Under the pieces are notes generated by a model. It saw only the letters and a program-made list of their open reading frames with translations, was not told the origin of the DNA and made no database searches. The position numbers were made by a program, and so were the translations under genes. From NCBI GenBank assembly GCA_958403205.1, contig CATXWM010000006.1:28123-92122 (forward strand): 64,000 nt of DNA. The letters are read 5' to 3'. Positions 32,580-41,499 of this stretch are shown here, piece by piece (position 1 is the first letter of the stretch; every line of letters starts with the position of its first letter). Origin of the DNA: an uncultured Collinsella sp. GTDB lineage: Bacteria; Actinomycetota; Coriobacteriia; Coriobacteriales; Coriobacteriaceae.

Positions 32580-33794
32580 TTACTGGTAGCGTAGGCACTC
32601 CACCGGGTCGAGCTTTGCCGCGCGGCGAGCGGGGTAGAAGCCAAAGATTACGCCGATTCCGACGGAGACGGCGAAGGCCAGCAGCACCGTGGCGATTGAA
32701 AAGCTCGGTGTAATTTGCCCGCTGGCACCGAGCTCGCCAAGAATCCCGGATCCGGAGGCAAACATCGCGAGGCCCCATGCCAGCAGATAGCCAATCAGGA
32801 CACCTAGCAGTCCGCCGGTGACGCACAGCGCCGAGGATTCGGCCAAAAACTGCGCGGTGATATTGCGACGACTTGCGCCCAGAGCGCGGCGGATGCCGAT
32901 CTCGCGGATGCGCTCCGTTACGTTGGTAAGCATCATATTCATAATGCCGATACCGCCGACAAGTAGCGAGATGCTGGCGACAGCACCCATGATGAGCGAG
33001 AACGCGCCCATATAGGAGTTGAGTGCATCGATGGCGCTTTTCATGGATGTCGCCGATACACTGTCGTACTCATCATCCTCCTCGATGCCCTTCATCGCGC
33101 GCACCTTGGACTCGATGGTCTTACAAAGCTCATCCATGTCCGTGCCCTCGGCGACGAGTGCCGTCACGCTGGGGAATGAAGGATTCTCGTCGCCAAACAG
33201 CCCGGAGATGGTTTCGCGCGGCATATACAGCGTGAGCGAGCCCATGGAGTCGCTGCCACCATCTATCACGCCTACAATCTGCACCTCGCCGTTGGAAACC
33301 TTGATGGTTTTTCCCAGCGCGTCCTGTTCGTTGCCGTAAAGCTGATCGGCGCCGTTGCGGCTGATGAGCGCCACGCGCGAGCCTGATTGGGACTCGGCCT
33401 GGGAATAGGTGCGCCCCGCAACGAGCTTGCTGGCCCCCACGGCGTCGAGCATGTCGCTATCGACACCTTGTGCCATGACGGTATAGCTTTTATCGCCGGT
33501 CTTGTACTCGGTATACGCGCTGTCGACAATGCCGATCTGCTCTATCTGCGGCACCAGTTTTTGAAGCTTCTCGATGTCCGACTCGGTGAGTTCTTGCGAC
33601 GAATAGATTTGCACCATGCGTGCCGCATTGAGGCCCAGGCTGTTGACCAAGCTGTTTTGGATGCCGCCGATGAGCGAAGTCATGGCGATAACCGAGGCGA
33701 TGCCGATGACAATGCCCAGGATGGTGAGCAGGCTGCGCCCCTTGTTGGCCTCGAGCGAGTGAAGGGCTTCCTGGATGAGATCGCGGGCGCTCAT
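32580..33794 (-). CDS. MacB/FtsX-type ABC transporter permease
   Basis: The 404-residue protein has one membrane helix near residues 20-45, then a large extracytoplasmic MacB_PCD domain (MVQIYSSQELTESDIEKL, YTVMAQGVDSDMLDAVG). Three C-terminal helices carry GGIGIMNMMLTNVTERIREIGIRRALGA, the FtsX signature, quoted here as two adjacent blocks: GGIGIMNMML and REIGIRRALGA. Together with the ATPase and adaptor genes upstream it forms a MacAB-like exporter for a peptide, antibiotic or lipid. It overlaps the ATPase gene by 4 bases. Confidence 0.9.
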   Translation of the reverse strand: MSARDLIQEALHSLEANKGRSLLTILGIVIGIASVIAMTSLIGGIQNSLVNSLGLNAARMVQIYSSQELTESDIEKLQKLVPQIEQIGIVDSAYTEYKTGDKSYTVMAQGVDSDMLDAVGASKLVAGRTYSQAESQSGSRVALISRNGADQLYGNEQDALGKTIKVSNGEVQIVGVIDGGSDSMGSLTLYMPRETISGLFGDENPSFPSVTALVAEGTDMDELCKTIESKVRAMKGIEEDDEYDSVSATSMKSAIDALNSYMGAFSLIMGAVASISLLVGGIGIMNMMLTNVTERIREIGIRRALGASRRNITAQFLAESSALCVTGGLLGVLIGYLLAWGLAMFASGSGILGELGASGQITPSFSIATVLLAFAVSVGIGVIFGFYPARRAAKLDPVECLRYQ

Positions 33795-34564
33795 GCCATC
33801 TCTCCTTTCGGCGGGTTGGCGGAGGCGGAAATCATGGGCAGGCTATCTACGGCGCTGCGTAGGGTCCGCGGTGCATGTGGAATATACGCGCCGTCGTGAA
33901 TGCAACCGTCGCGGATGGTCACGGCACGGTCGGCCTCGGCGGCGATGCCGGGGTCGTGTGTGATAAGCACGATGGTTTTGCCGCGCTCCTGGAGCCTATG
34001 GAAGGTCTCCATCACAAGCGCTCCAGTGGCGGAGTCTAGGTTTCCCGTTGGCTCATCGGCCAGGATGATGGGCGGGTCATTGACGAGGGCGCGCGCGATG
34101 GCGACACGCTGCATTTGGCCGCCCGAGAGCTCGGATATGCGGTGGTCCCAGTGGTCGACGGGCAGCGTGACGGCCTGCAGCGCGTGCACGGCGCGCATTT
34201 CGCGCTGGCTACGGGGCACATTGGTGTAGGCCAGCGGCAGCATGACGTTTTCGATAACCGACAGGCGCGGCAGCAGGTTGAAACTCTGAAAGACAAAGCC
34301 AATGCTCAGGGCGCGAACTTCGGTGAGCTCGTCATCATCGAGCTCGGCCACGTTGAGCCCTTGCAGGTAGTAGTCGCCTGCCGTCGGTTTATCCAGGCAG
34401 CCTAGGATGTTCATGAGCGTTGACTTGCCCGAGCCCGAAGGGCCGGTAATGGCGACGAACTCGCCGGGATCTACCGCCAGGCTCACGTTATGCAGGATGT
34501 GGGCGCAACCTGCCTCGCTCTCAAAGATGCGGTGCACGTTGCGGATGTCGATAACGGGACGCAT
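33791..34564 (-). CDS. MacB/LolD-type ABC transporter ATPase
   Basis: The 257-residue protein has Walker A GPSGSGKST, Q-loop FVFQSFNLLPRLSV, signature ELSGGQMQRVAIARAL, Walker B IILADEPTGNLDS and H-loop LITHDPGIA. This sequence style belongs to the LolD/MacB/FtsE branch. A 40-residue tail follows the ATPase core. Its start codon overlaps the adaptor stop (ATGTAA-type junction) and its end overlaps the permease, so the three are translationally coupled. Confidence 0.92.
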   Translation of the reverse strand: MRPVIDIRNVHRIFESEAGCAHILHNVSLAVDPGEFVAITGPSGSGKSTLMNILGCLDKPTAGDYYLQGLNVAELDDDELTEVRALSIGFVFQSFNLLPRLSVIENVMLPLAYTNVPRSQREMRAVHALQAVTLPVDHWDHRISELSGGQMQRVAIARALVNDPPIILADEPTGNLDSATGALVMETFHRLQERGKTIVLITHDPGIAAEADRAVTIRDGCIHDGAYIPHAPRTLRSAVDSLPMISASANPPKGEMA

Positions 34565-36000
34565 TACATGCCCTCGTCGTCAGACATGCTGCCCGAATCC
34601 GTGCTGTAGCCGCCGTCAGCCGTTGCGTCCGCTCCGTTGTCCATGACGAGGGTGTCGCCATCGCGCAGCTTGGTAACAGGCACGTCAGGGTTGATCTCGT
34701 TGCCCTGGTCGTCGCGCTTGACCTGCGTCTTGCCGACTACGGCTTCGTTGTCGTTTTGCGTCACGACGGTCACCTTCACGCGACGGGTTTGCTTGCCCTC
34801 GTCATCAGTCGCCACGTTGACGTAATAGTGTTCGCCGTCTTCGGTCATGAGCGCCATCGTCGGCACCATCACCACGTCGTCGAGCTGCTCGGTCACCACC
34901 GATATCTCGGCCGTCATGCCCGGCTTCAGGAGCGCGTCGGGAGCCTCTATGAGAATATCGACGTTAAAGGTTACGCTGCCGCCGCCACTGTTGGCGGCGT
35001 CGGAGTTTGCCACCGACGCGATAGCCGTGACGGTGCCCTGGCTCACGATATCGGGAAACGCGGGATACGTGACGTTGGCGCTCTGCCCAACGGCGATCTT
35101 GGCGATGTCCTTTTCGCCCACCTGCACGGTCACCTTCATCTTGGACAGGTCGGCGATCTGCATGCACTGCTTGCCGCCGCTCGTATCGCTTTCGCCCATG
35201 ATCATGCCGCCTGTAACCGTGGCGCCCACTTTGGCATTGAGCTCCACGATGCTACCCGAGCTCGGGGCCGTGACCGTGCGACTGGAGGCCTTGGCGTTCG
35301 CCTGGTCGAGGTTTGCCTGGGCTGATGCGAGGCTGCGCTGCGCGGCCGATACGGCGTTCGTGTCCGCTGATGCGGCGGAGACGCCAGCCGCTGCGGAAGC
35401 TCCCTCGACGTCCGTCGTTGGGGTGGCCTGCGCGGCAGCTGCGGCTTTCTGCGCGTTGGCGAGGTCTTCCTGAGCGGCTGCAACTGCACGTTGCGCCTCG
35501 GCAACGTTGCGATCGAGCTCGTCGTTTTTAATGGTCATAAGCACGTCGCCCTCGTTGACGGATTGGCCCGCCTGCACGTTGATAGAATCGACCGTGCCGT
35601 CGACAGAAGGGGAGACCACTGAGGACGAAATGGGTTTGAGCTGGCCTTTCGCCTCGACCGTTGTGGTAAACGTGCCCTCGGTCACCATGTCGGTCACCGG
35701 CCCGTTGTTGCCTGCGGGCCGTGCGTTGATGGCTAAGGTCACGACAACGGCGACGAGCACAATGGCGGCCACGACGCCGGCCGCAATGCCGCGTCGGATG
35801 AGCTTTTTGCGTCGACGTTCGGCACGTTTTGCCTTGAGCTTGGCATATGCCTCTTCATCGGAAATCTCGGTCGCATCGTTCGCGCGTCCGCTCTGCTTAT
35901 CGGCATGTACGCTTGTAATCAGAGGAATCGTTTCGGTGACATCTTCGGGCGTGTGCTCGGTATCATCCGGGCCCGGGGTGGTCGTGGGGACATTCGGCAT
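34564..36000 (-). CDS. HlyD/MacA-type adaptor (membrane-fusion-like) protein
   Basis: About 55 acidic and then basic cytoplasmic residues precede a membrane anchor at roughly 65-88 (GIAAGVVAAIVLVAVVVTLA). The extracytoplasmic part has a lipoyl/barrel-sandwich half-motif (VDGTVDSINVQAGQSV), an Ala-rich coiled-coil hairpin (AEAQRAVAAAQEDLANAQ) and a second half-motif (SSGSIVELNAKVGATV). Beta-barrel domains follow and the tail is Asp/Ser-rich. The product is 478 residues; ATG 36000 follows aaggag. It opens the exporter operon. In a Gram-positive-type cell it probably acts as a substrate funnel or regulator. Confidence 0.88.
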   Translation of the reverse strand: MPNVPTTTPGPDDTEHTPEDVTETIPLITSVHADKQSGRANDATEISDEEAYAKLKAKRAERRRKKLIRRGIAAGVVAAIVLVAVVVTLAINARPAGNNGPVTDMVTEGTFTTTVEAKGQLKPISSSVVSPSVDGTVDSINVQAGQSVNEGDVLMTIKNDELDRNVAEAQRAVAAAQEDLANAQKAAAAAQATPTTDVEGASAAAGVSAASADTNAVSAAQRSLASAQANLDQANAKASSRTVTAPSSGSIVELNAKVGATVTGGMIMGESDTSGGKQCMQIADLSKMKVTVQVGEKDIAKIAVGQSANVTYPAFPDIVSQGTVTAIASVANSDAANSGGGSVTFNVDILIEAPDALLKPGMTAEISVVTEQLDDVVMVPTMALMTEDGEHYYVNVATDDEGKQTRRVKVTVVTQNDNEAVVGKTQVKRDDQGNEINPDVPVTKLRDGDTLVMDNGADATADGGYSTDSGSMSDDEGM

Positions 36001-36132
36001 AGCGTCTCCTTTATAGAAAGTACCTCGATAAGTATATGCGCCCACCGGTTGGGGCGGGCGCATGGGACGGTTTCTTTCGGAACTGTTAGATTGGTCGCAG
36101 CAGCTCCATGTTGTAGGAATGTGCGCGTTGCA

Positions 36133-37866
36133 CTACGAGTGGACAACCACGCACAGGCCGACTTTGATGCAGTCGTGAAGTGCCTTGGCGTCTGCCAGGC
36201 GCAGGTTGATGCAACCGTGGCTGCCGCACCACTTGTACGACTCGGCATTATCGAAGCTCTTGTCGTTTTGCCAGGTGGCGTCGTGGAAGCCGATCATGTT
36301 GCCCTCAAACGGCATCCAGTAGCTCACCGGGCTCTCATATTTGGGTTTACCGGTCTCGGGGTCCTTGGCTCCGATCAGGGTGCTGCCGCCGTCGTTGCTG
36401 TTAATCTGCCACACGCCCTCGGGGGTGGCGTCTTCGCCCGGTTTGCCGGAAATAAAGTTGGCCTCCCACACGATATTGCCGTTCTCGTCGTAGTAGCGCG
36501 CGTGCTGCTCGGACAGATCGACATCGATGTATGCCTTCCAGTCGGGCTCTCCCTTTGCGGTAAAGGTGTCGGCCTTCTGGGAGTACTTGATCTCGATTTC
36601 GCCGGTCTGCTTGTTGTTAATGGCGTCCTCAACCTGCTTGGCGAGCGAGCTGCTGTCGATGGACCAACCAAAGTCACCGCCTTCGACGGCGCACTGCTTG
36701 CCATCGGCGCGCGTCCACCAGCGAGTGGAGCCCACGGTATTAAAGCCGTTGGCGAGCTCGGCTGCCCAGCTGCTGATCTGCGACGTATCGAGCGTGGGGT
36801 TGGCCGGATCGGCAAAGCTGATCCACTGCAACACGGAGCTGCCGTCGACCTTTCCGGCATCCTCGCCGTTGAGCTTGAGGGTCACCTTGACGCCCAGGAA
36901 GTTGTTGGCGGCATCGCATGCGGCCTGAATCTGATCATCGGTCAGCGTTCCATTGAGCGGTTCATAGGCATCGTTGCCGAGCTTGGAAAGATCTACGGTC
37001 TCGGCCAGCGAGGCAAGCTCGAGCTCGGCATACTTAATGACATGCTCGCGGTTGATTTTTTCGTTGGAGCGCGCCTTCTCGACGGTAAACTTGCCGGCCT
37101 GCTCGTCATAGGAGCTATTGGCCTCGAACGTGCCCGAACGGCCCTCGTTAAACTCGTCGATAGCGGCGCCCAGGTCCTCCTCAAACTTCTTTTGGTCAAA
37201 GGTATCGGAGAGCATGGACAGGTCGACGTCTTGATCAAGATCGACTTTGTTGGAGGTAGTAGTTGTTTTGGTCTTGCCGCTTAAGGATTCTACAAGGCGG
37301 ACCGGCCAAATAAAGGCTTCGTTGTGGTTGATGATTTCTTTTGCAGCAGCTTCACCGTCGACGATGGGTTCATCGGACTCGGGCTGATAGGTCCAGCTAA
37401 AGCCATCGCCTGTCACGGTGAGCTTATAGTGCTTCCATGCCGAGTTGACCTTGGTGGCGGCAGACGAAGCGTTGGAGAACGAGACGTCGATGCCGGCGAT
37501 GGTGGTGTTGGGGTAGGCTACCTGCGAAAACGCTACGACGCCTACGATATAGACAATGACGATTAGACCAAGGACGACAAAGAGCGTTGTCTTTTTGCCC
37601 GACTTATTGTTCTCGGCGGGCTTGCGCGCGGGGCCGCGATCGCCTCGAGCGTGCGTGGGGGGCTGCTTGGGCGCATTGCCGTTTGCCTGGCGCTGCTGAC
37701 GTTGTTGACGCTGCTGTCGCTGTTGGTTCGGGCGTTGGGAAGCGTTTGCTGCACTACGCTGCTGACCGTGGCTCGGCGCGATAGGACGCGGCGACTGAAC
37801 GCCGCCGGTGTGCCTGCTCGGCTGCTGCGGATCGGGAATCAGTTGAGTTCGATCGTTTTGCGACAT
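36133..37866 (-). CDS. L,D-transpeptidase (YkuD) with peptidoglycan-binding-like domain
   Basis: The enzyme forms 3-3 cross-links in peptidoglycan or anchors proteins to it. The 577-residue protein has a Gln/Arg-rich cytoplasmic region, a single membrane anchor (TTLFVVLGLIVIVYIVGVVA at about 95-115), and about 300 residues of PG_4-type domain. The C-terminal YkuD domain has the catalytic motif SHGCINLR, with the nucleophile at about Cys552. ATG 37866 has aagga 10 bases upstream; ATG 37875 is too close. TATAAT at 37929-37924 (minus) is a likely -10. In 36004-36132 I see a stem gcgccc/gggcgc without a U-run and nothing else. Confidence 0.9.
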   Translation of the reverse strand: MSQNDRTQLIPDPQQPSRHTGGVQSPRPIAPSHGQQRSAANASQRPNQQRQQRQQRQQRQANGNAPKQPPTHARGDRGPARKPAENNKSGKKTTLFVVLGLIVIVYIVGVVAFSQVAYPNTTIAGIDVSFSNASSAATKVNSAWKHYKLTVTGDGFSWTYQPESDEPIVDGEAAAKEIINHNEAFIWPVRLVESLSGKTKTTTTSNKVDLDQDVDLSMLSDTFDQKKFEEDLGAAIDEFNEGRSGTFEANSSYDEQAGKFTVEKARSNEKINREHVIKYAELELASLAETVDLSKLGNDAYEPLNGTLTDDQIQAACDAANNFLGVKVTLKLNGEDAGKVDGSSVLQWISFADPANPTLDTSQISSWAAELANGFNTVGSTRWWTRADGKQCAVEGGDFGWSIDSSSLAKQVEDAINNKQTGEIEIKYSQKADTFTAKGEPDWKAYIDVDLSEQHARYYDENGNIVWEANFISGKPGEDATPEGVWQINSNDGGSTLIGAKDPETGKPKYESPVSYWMPFEGNMIGFHDATWQNDKSFDNAESYKWCGSHGCINLRLADAKALHDCIKVGLCVVVHS

Positions 37867-37923
37867 CGTATGCATATCCTTCGATTTTCGCCTTGCGGTT
37901 CATCGTGTTTTTACTGGGCTTGC

Positions 37924-37929
37924 ATTATA
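37924..37929 (-). promoter_or_regulatory. -10 element of the L,D-transpeptidase gene
   Basis: A perfect TATAAT on the minus strand lies 58 bases before the start codon. No good -35 is visible. Confidence 0.35.
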
Positions 37930-37978
37930 GCGATTGCCCTGCTGTTTGTGGTACGGAAACGGTGGCATTCAAAAGAGC

Positions 37979-37994
37979 TGGGACAAATGTCCCA
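37979..37994. promoter_or_regulatory. Perfect 7-bp palindrome, possible operator
   Basis: TGGGACA-AA-TGTCCCA lies 50 bases upstream of the transpeptidase -10 and 22 bases beyond the serine dehydratase stop. It could be an operator or a small dispersed palindrome. Confidence 0.3.
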
Positions 37995-38015
37995 CCTTTG
38001 AGTCGTTCTTTGCCG

Positions 38016-39623
38016 CTATCCGCACACACCGCATTTTGCACAGGCCGAAAGTGCGGCCGGAGCCTGCGCGATGCCGCCCTTTGCCGTCTCGCGCAGCGTG
38101 GCCGGCAACGCGTGACCCACCGAGAGCATGACATGTGCCATCTGGTCAAACGGCACCAAGCTCTTAATGCCTGCGAGGGCGAGTTGTGCCGAGCTGAAGG
38201 CTGCTGCCACGCCGATGGCGTTGCGGTTTTGGCAGGGCACCTCCACGAGACCACCGACGGGGTCACAAACGAGGCCCAGCAGGTTACTCAGCGCGATGGA
38301 ACTGGCGTCGAGCGCCTGCTCGGGCGTGCCGCCGAGCATCTGCACCAGAGCGGCGGCTGCCATGGCGGCGGCGCTTCCCACCTCGGCCTGGCATCCGCCC
38401 TCGGCGCCGGCGACGCAGGCGCTCGTGGTGAGGTTGAGGCCGATGGCGGCTGCGCAGTAGAGCGCGTCCATGACCTGCTCGTCGTCGAGCTGAAGGTGAT
38501 CGGCGAGCGCCAGCACGCAGCCGGGCACGACACCCGCGGAGCCTGCCGTGGGGGCGGCGACAATCACACCCATCGTGGCGGAGCGCTCGAGCACGGCCAT
38601 GGCGCGGACCACTGCATCTGTCTGAACGGGGCCCATCAGGCTTGCACTCAAATCGTTGCGGCTGGTGGCATCGACGAGTTTGGCCTCGCCGCCGATAAGC
38701 CCGCCGAGCGAACGCTGCGGATTGGCGATGGGGGCCGTGGTCTCCTCGCGCATGACGTCGAGCACGCGGCGCATGGCAGCGACGGCGTGGGCCTCGCCGG
38801 TCAGACGCGCCTCGCGAACGGCCATGACGGCGCCGATGCTGAGCCCCAGTTCCTCGCACGCATCGAGCAGCTGCTCGCCGTCGTCGAAGATTTCCTTTGC
38901 TGAGACGCCGGGGGAGAGCGACGAGGCAGAGCCGGGGAGCTCGATAAAGGTCGCGTAATCGACATTGTCGAGTTTGCGTAGCATCGGGATAACAGTGTCG
39001 TCGGGCGCGCCGTCAGTCTCAAAGACGGAGTAGGCCTGGCCGCCCACTTCGGTGCGGTAGGTGCGGCAGAAGGCGATGTTTACATGGGCGTAGGCGAGCA
39101 GGTTGGTGAGCGCGGCGAGTACACCGGGGACGTCCTTGTGCGCCACGAAGAGCGTGGAATACATGCCCGAGATGTCGACGCCGACGCCGTTAATGCGGCT
39201 GATGCGCATCTTGCCGCCGCCCAGGCTCTCGCCGCGGACCTGTGCCGTGGCGCCCGTGTCGTCGACCATGTCGATATCGACGGTATTGGGGTGGATGGAG
39301 GCGTCGTCGCCCTTGATGTCAAAGTGATATTCGAGGCCCTGCTCGCGTGCGAGGTCGAAGGCCTGCTTGATGTTCTCGTCATCGGTGTCGAGGCCCAGGA
39401 TGCCCGCGACGAGCGCACGGTCGGTGCCGTGGCCGCGGTAGGTGTGGGCGAAGGAGTTCCACAGGCCAAAGGTGACTTTGGTGATGCGGCCTTCCAGCAG
39501 GCTGGCGGCAACTTGGGCGCAGCGCAGGGCGCCGGCGGTGTGCGATGAACTGGGGCCGACCATGACGGGGCCCAAGATTTCGAATGCAGAGGTCGTAGCT
39601 AGTGTTTGCGGCTTGCCTGCCAT
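38016..39623 (-). CDS. sdaA: Single-chain iron-sulfur L-serine dehydratase
   Basis: The enzyme deaminates L-serine to pyruvate using a [4Fe-4S] cluster. Beta domain (1-150) has EILGPVMVGPSSSHTAGA. An ACT-like segment (155-225) has GVPGVLAALTNLLAY. The alpha domain has cluster cysteines in TTSACVAGAEGGCQAE and LVCDPVGGLVEVPCQN, and the protein ends in CAKCGVCG, close to the tail cysteine that enters the active site in related enzymes. Beta and alpha parts are fused in this order, unlike the split two-gene form of many Gram-positives. ATG 39623 has caggag upstream and gives 535 residues. A repeat of family D lies 24 bases upstream. Confidence 0.93.
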   Translation of the reverse strand: MAGKPQTLATTSAFEILGPVMVGPSSSHTAGALRCAQVAASLLEGRITKVTFGLWNSFAHTYRGHGTDRALVAGILGLDTDDENIKQAFDLAREQGLEYHFDIKGDDASIHPNTVDIDMVDDTGATAQVRGESLGGGKMRISRINGVGVDISGMYSTLFVAHKDVPGVLAALTNLLAYAHVNIAFCRTYRTEVGGQAYSVFETDGAPDDTVIPMLRKLDNVDYATFIELPGSASSLSPGVSAKEIFDDGEQLLDACEELGLSIGAVMAVREARLTGEAHAVAAMRRVLDVMREETTAPIANPQRSLGGLIGGEAKLVDATSRNDLSASLMGPVQTDAVVRAMAVLERSATMGVIVAAPTAGSAGVVPGCVLALADHLQLDDEQVMDALYCAAAIGLNLTTSACVAGAEGGCQAEVGSAAAMAAAALVQMLGGTPEQALDASSIALSNLLGLVCDPVGGLVEVPCQNRNAIGVAAAFSSAQLALAGIKSLVPFDQMAHVMLSVGHALPATLRETAKGGIAQAPAALSACAKCGVCG

Positions 39624-39646
39624 ATGCGCTCCTGTTCTATCCCATC

Positions 39647-39767
39647 GTCCCGAGGGGCGGGGCATAAGGTCGCCTGCTCGGACAGTCCTGCTCGCACGGA
39701 GAGCACATTAAGTGCTCTCCGGCTCGTGCGGAACTCGCGATCGACCTTATGCCCCGCCCCTCGGGAC
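39647..39767. repeat. Palindromic repeat family D, copy 2
   Basis: Perfect 26-bp outer arms (39647-39672 and 39742-39767, containing gaggggcggggcataagg) enclose a core. Inside is a nested perfect palindrome ggagagcac-attaa-gtgctctcc. The reverse complement of the core matches 331-400 block by block. It lies just upstream of the serine dehydratase start. Confidence 0.75.
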
Positions 39768-39862
39768 TAAGGATACATGGTTGGAGTTGCTAGATGGCAA
39801 AATTCATTAGCTAGGGACGTGTCTTACCTTGCTTATCGAGACATCTTCACCACCGTTTATAT

Positions 39863-39900
39863 AAAAAAGAAGTACCGGTTGGGGCCGGTACTTCTTTTGG
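39863..39900. terminator. Terminator of metK (bidirectional form)
   Basis: Stem gaagtaccgg / ccggtacttc with loop ttgggg is flanked by aaaaaa on the left and tttt on the right. It functions for the minus-strand metK and could also act for plus-strand transcripts. The rest of 39768-39862 holds nothing I can identify. Confidence 0.85.
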
Positions 39901-39935
39901 TGCATCGATATGTGGCTGCAGCTTTTGCCGTTGGC

Positions 39936-41216
39936 TTACAGGCCGCAGGCTGCTTTGAGTTCTTCGACTCGGTCGGTTTTTTCCCAGGTGAAGTCGGCGT
40001 CTTCACGGCCGAAGTGGCCGTAGGCTGCCGTCTTTTCGTAGATGGGGCGACGCAGGTCTAGGTCTCGGATGATTGCACCCGGACGCAGGTCGAAGGTCTT
40101 CTCTACGGCTTCAACGATCTTGTCCTCGGCAACATGCGCGGTACCGAAGGTGTCGACCATGATTGAGAGGGGCTTGGAAACGCCGATGGCGTAGGCAAGC
40201 TCGACTTCGCAGCGGTCGGCCAGACCGGCGGCGACCACGTTTTTGGCGACCCAGCGCGCGGCATACGCGGCGGAGCGGTCAACCTTGGTGCAGTCCTTGC
40301 CGCTAAAGGCGCCGCCGCCGTGACGGCCGTAGCCGCCGTAGGTGTCAACGATGATCTTGCGGCCGGTGAGGCCCGTGTCACCCATGGGGCCGCCCACGAC
40401 AAAGCGACCGGTGGGGTTCACGTAGATGTCCGCGTTGTCCCATGGCATGTTCTCGGCGGCCATGACCGGGGTGATGACGTGCTCGATGAGGTCGGCCTTG
40501 ATCTTGCCCATGTCCTCGATCTCGGCGGCGTGCTGCGTGGAGATGACGATGGTCGTGATCTCGACGGGCTTGCCTTCCTCGTAGCGCACGGTGACCTGGG
40601 TCTTGCCGTCGGGACGCAGATAGGCGAGGGTACCGTCGTGACGCACGGCGGCCAGGCGCTCAGCCAGACGGCTTGCCAGGTAGTGCGGCATGGGCATGAG
40701 GGTCTTGGTCTCGTTGGAGGCATAACCGAACATCATGCCCTGGTCGCCGGCGCCGATCAGGTCGATCGGGTCGGTGGTAGCACCGGTCTGGGTCTCGAAT
40801 GACTCGTCGACGCCCTGGGCGATATCGGGCGACTGCTCGTGGATGAGGCTCATAACGCCGCAGGTGTCGCAGTCAAAACCGAACTTTGCACGGTTGTAGC
40901 CAATGCGGCGGATAACGCCGCGGGCAATCTCCTGTACGTCGACGTAGGCCTGGGTGCGGATCTCGCCGGCGACGATGACGGTGCCAGTGGTCACGAGGGT
41001 CTCGCAGGCGCAGCGGACGTTCTCCACGTTGGCAGGCACGCCGTTGGGGGCGATGTAGCCCTGCTCCTGCAGCTCTATTTCTTTGGCGAGGATTGCGTCG
41101 AGGACGGCGTCGCTGATCTGGTCGGCGATCTTATCGGGATGACCTTCGGTCACCGACTCCGACGTAAAAACAAAGGACCCGTGTTGGGGCGGGATGGAAC
41201 GAAGTTCTTCTGACAT
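39936..41216 (-). CDS. metK: S-adenosylmethionine synthetase
   Basis: MetK makes S-adenosylmethionine from methionine and ATP. The 426-residue protein has SESVTEGHPDKIADQISDAV at the start, the GAGDQGMMFGYA hexapeptide region, GGGAFSGKDCTKVDRSAAY and a C-terminal FGREDADFTWEKTD. Its product supplies every methylation step of the cobalamin operon in this window. The 113-base leader includes a stable hairpin (41239-41265) close to the gaaagga ribosome site. Confidence 0.95.
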   Translation of the reverse strand: MSEELRSIPPQHGSFVFTSESVTEGHPDKIADQISDAVLDAILAKEIELQEQGYIAPNGVPANVENVRCACETLVTTGTVIVAGEIRTQAYVDVQEIARGVIRRIGYNRAKFGFDCDTCGVMSLIHEQSPDIAQGVDESFETQTGATTDPIDLIGAGDQGMMFGYASNETKTLMPMPHYLASRLAERLAAVRHDGTLAYLRPDGKTQVTVRYEEGKPVEITTIVISTQHAAEIEDMGKIKADLIEHVITPVMAAENMPWDNADIYVNPTGRFVVGGPMGDTGLTGRKIIVDTYGGYGRHGGGAFSGKDCTKVDRSAAYAARWVAKNVVAAGLADRCEVELAYAIGVSKPLSIMVDTFGTAHVAEDKIVEAVEKTFDLRPGAIIRDLDLRRPIYEKTAAYGHFGREDADFTWEKTDRVEELKAACGL

Positions 41217-41238
41217 GATTGTCCTTTCAAAAACGTGT

Positions 41239-41265
41239 CCCGGCGACCGTTACCATTCCGCCGGG
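41239..41265 (-). promoter_or_regulatory. Leader hairpin of metK
   Basis: On the minus strand, cccggcg / cgccggg with a 13-base loop is followed by acacgttttt and then the gaaagga ribosome site. It could be an attenuator or part of a small SAM-responsive RNA. It matches no riboswitch class I can name with confidence. Confidence 0.4.
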
Positions 41266-41328
41266 CTCTCTATGCAAGGGCACATCATAGCGCGTAAATC
41301 AAACATTCACACCCTTTTCGCACCTACT

Positions 41329-41412
41329 CATTGGGGACAGACTTAAATGACCAGCCTTACCTAAGTGCCGACAGGTTGCCCAACAACTGGTCATTTAAGT
41401 CTGTCCCCAATG
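41329..41412. repeat. Palindromic repeat element B
   Basis: Perfect 26-bp inverted arms (41329-41354, 41387-41412; arm contains ggggacagacttaaatgacc) flank a 32-base centre between divergent metK and gltX. Only one copy is in this window. Its ggggacag end is reminiscent of palindromes associated with REP-type single-strand transposases; this is recall, not a search. Confidence 0.75.
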
Positions 41413-41499
41413 ATTGGGTCGGTGCCCTTTGTGCGGAGGTTGCTTTGATGCTTTATACTGATGCGGTTAGACATCCATCCTGCAATCGAGGAGATTTCC

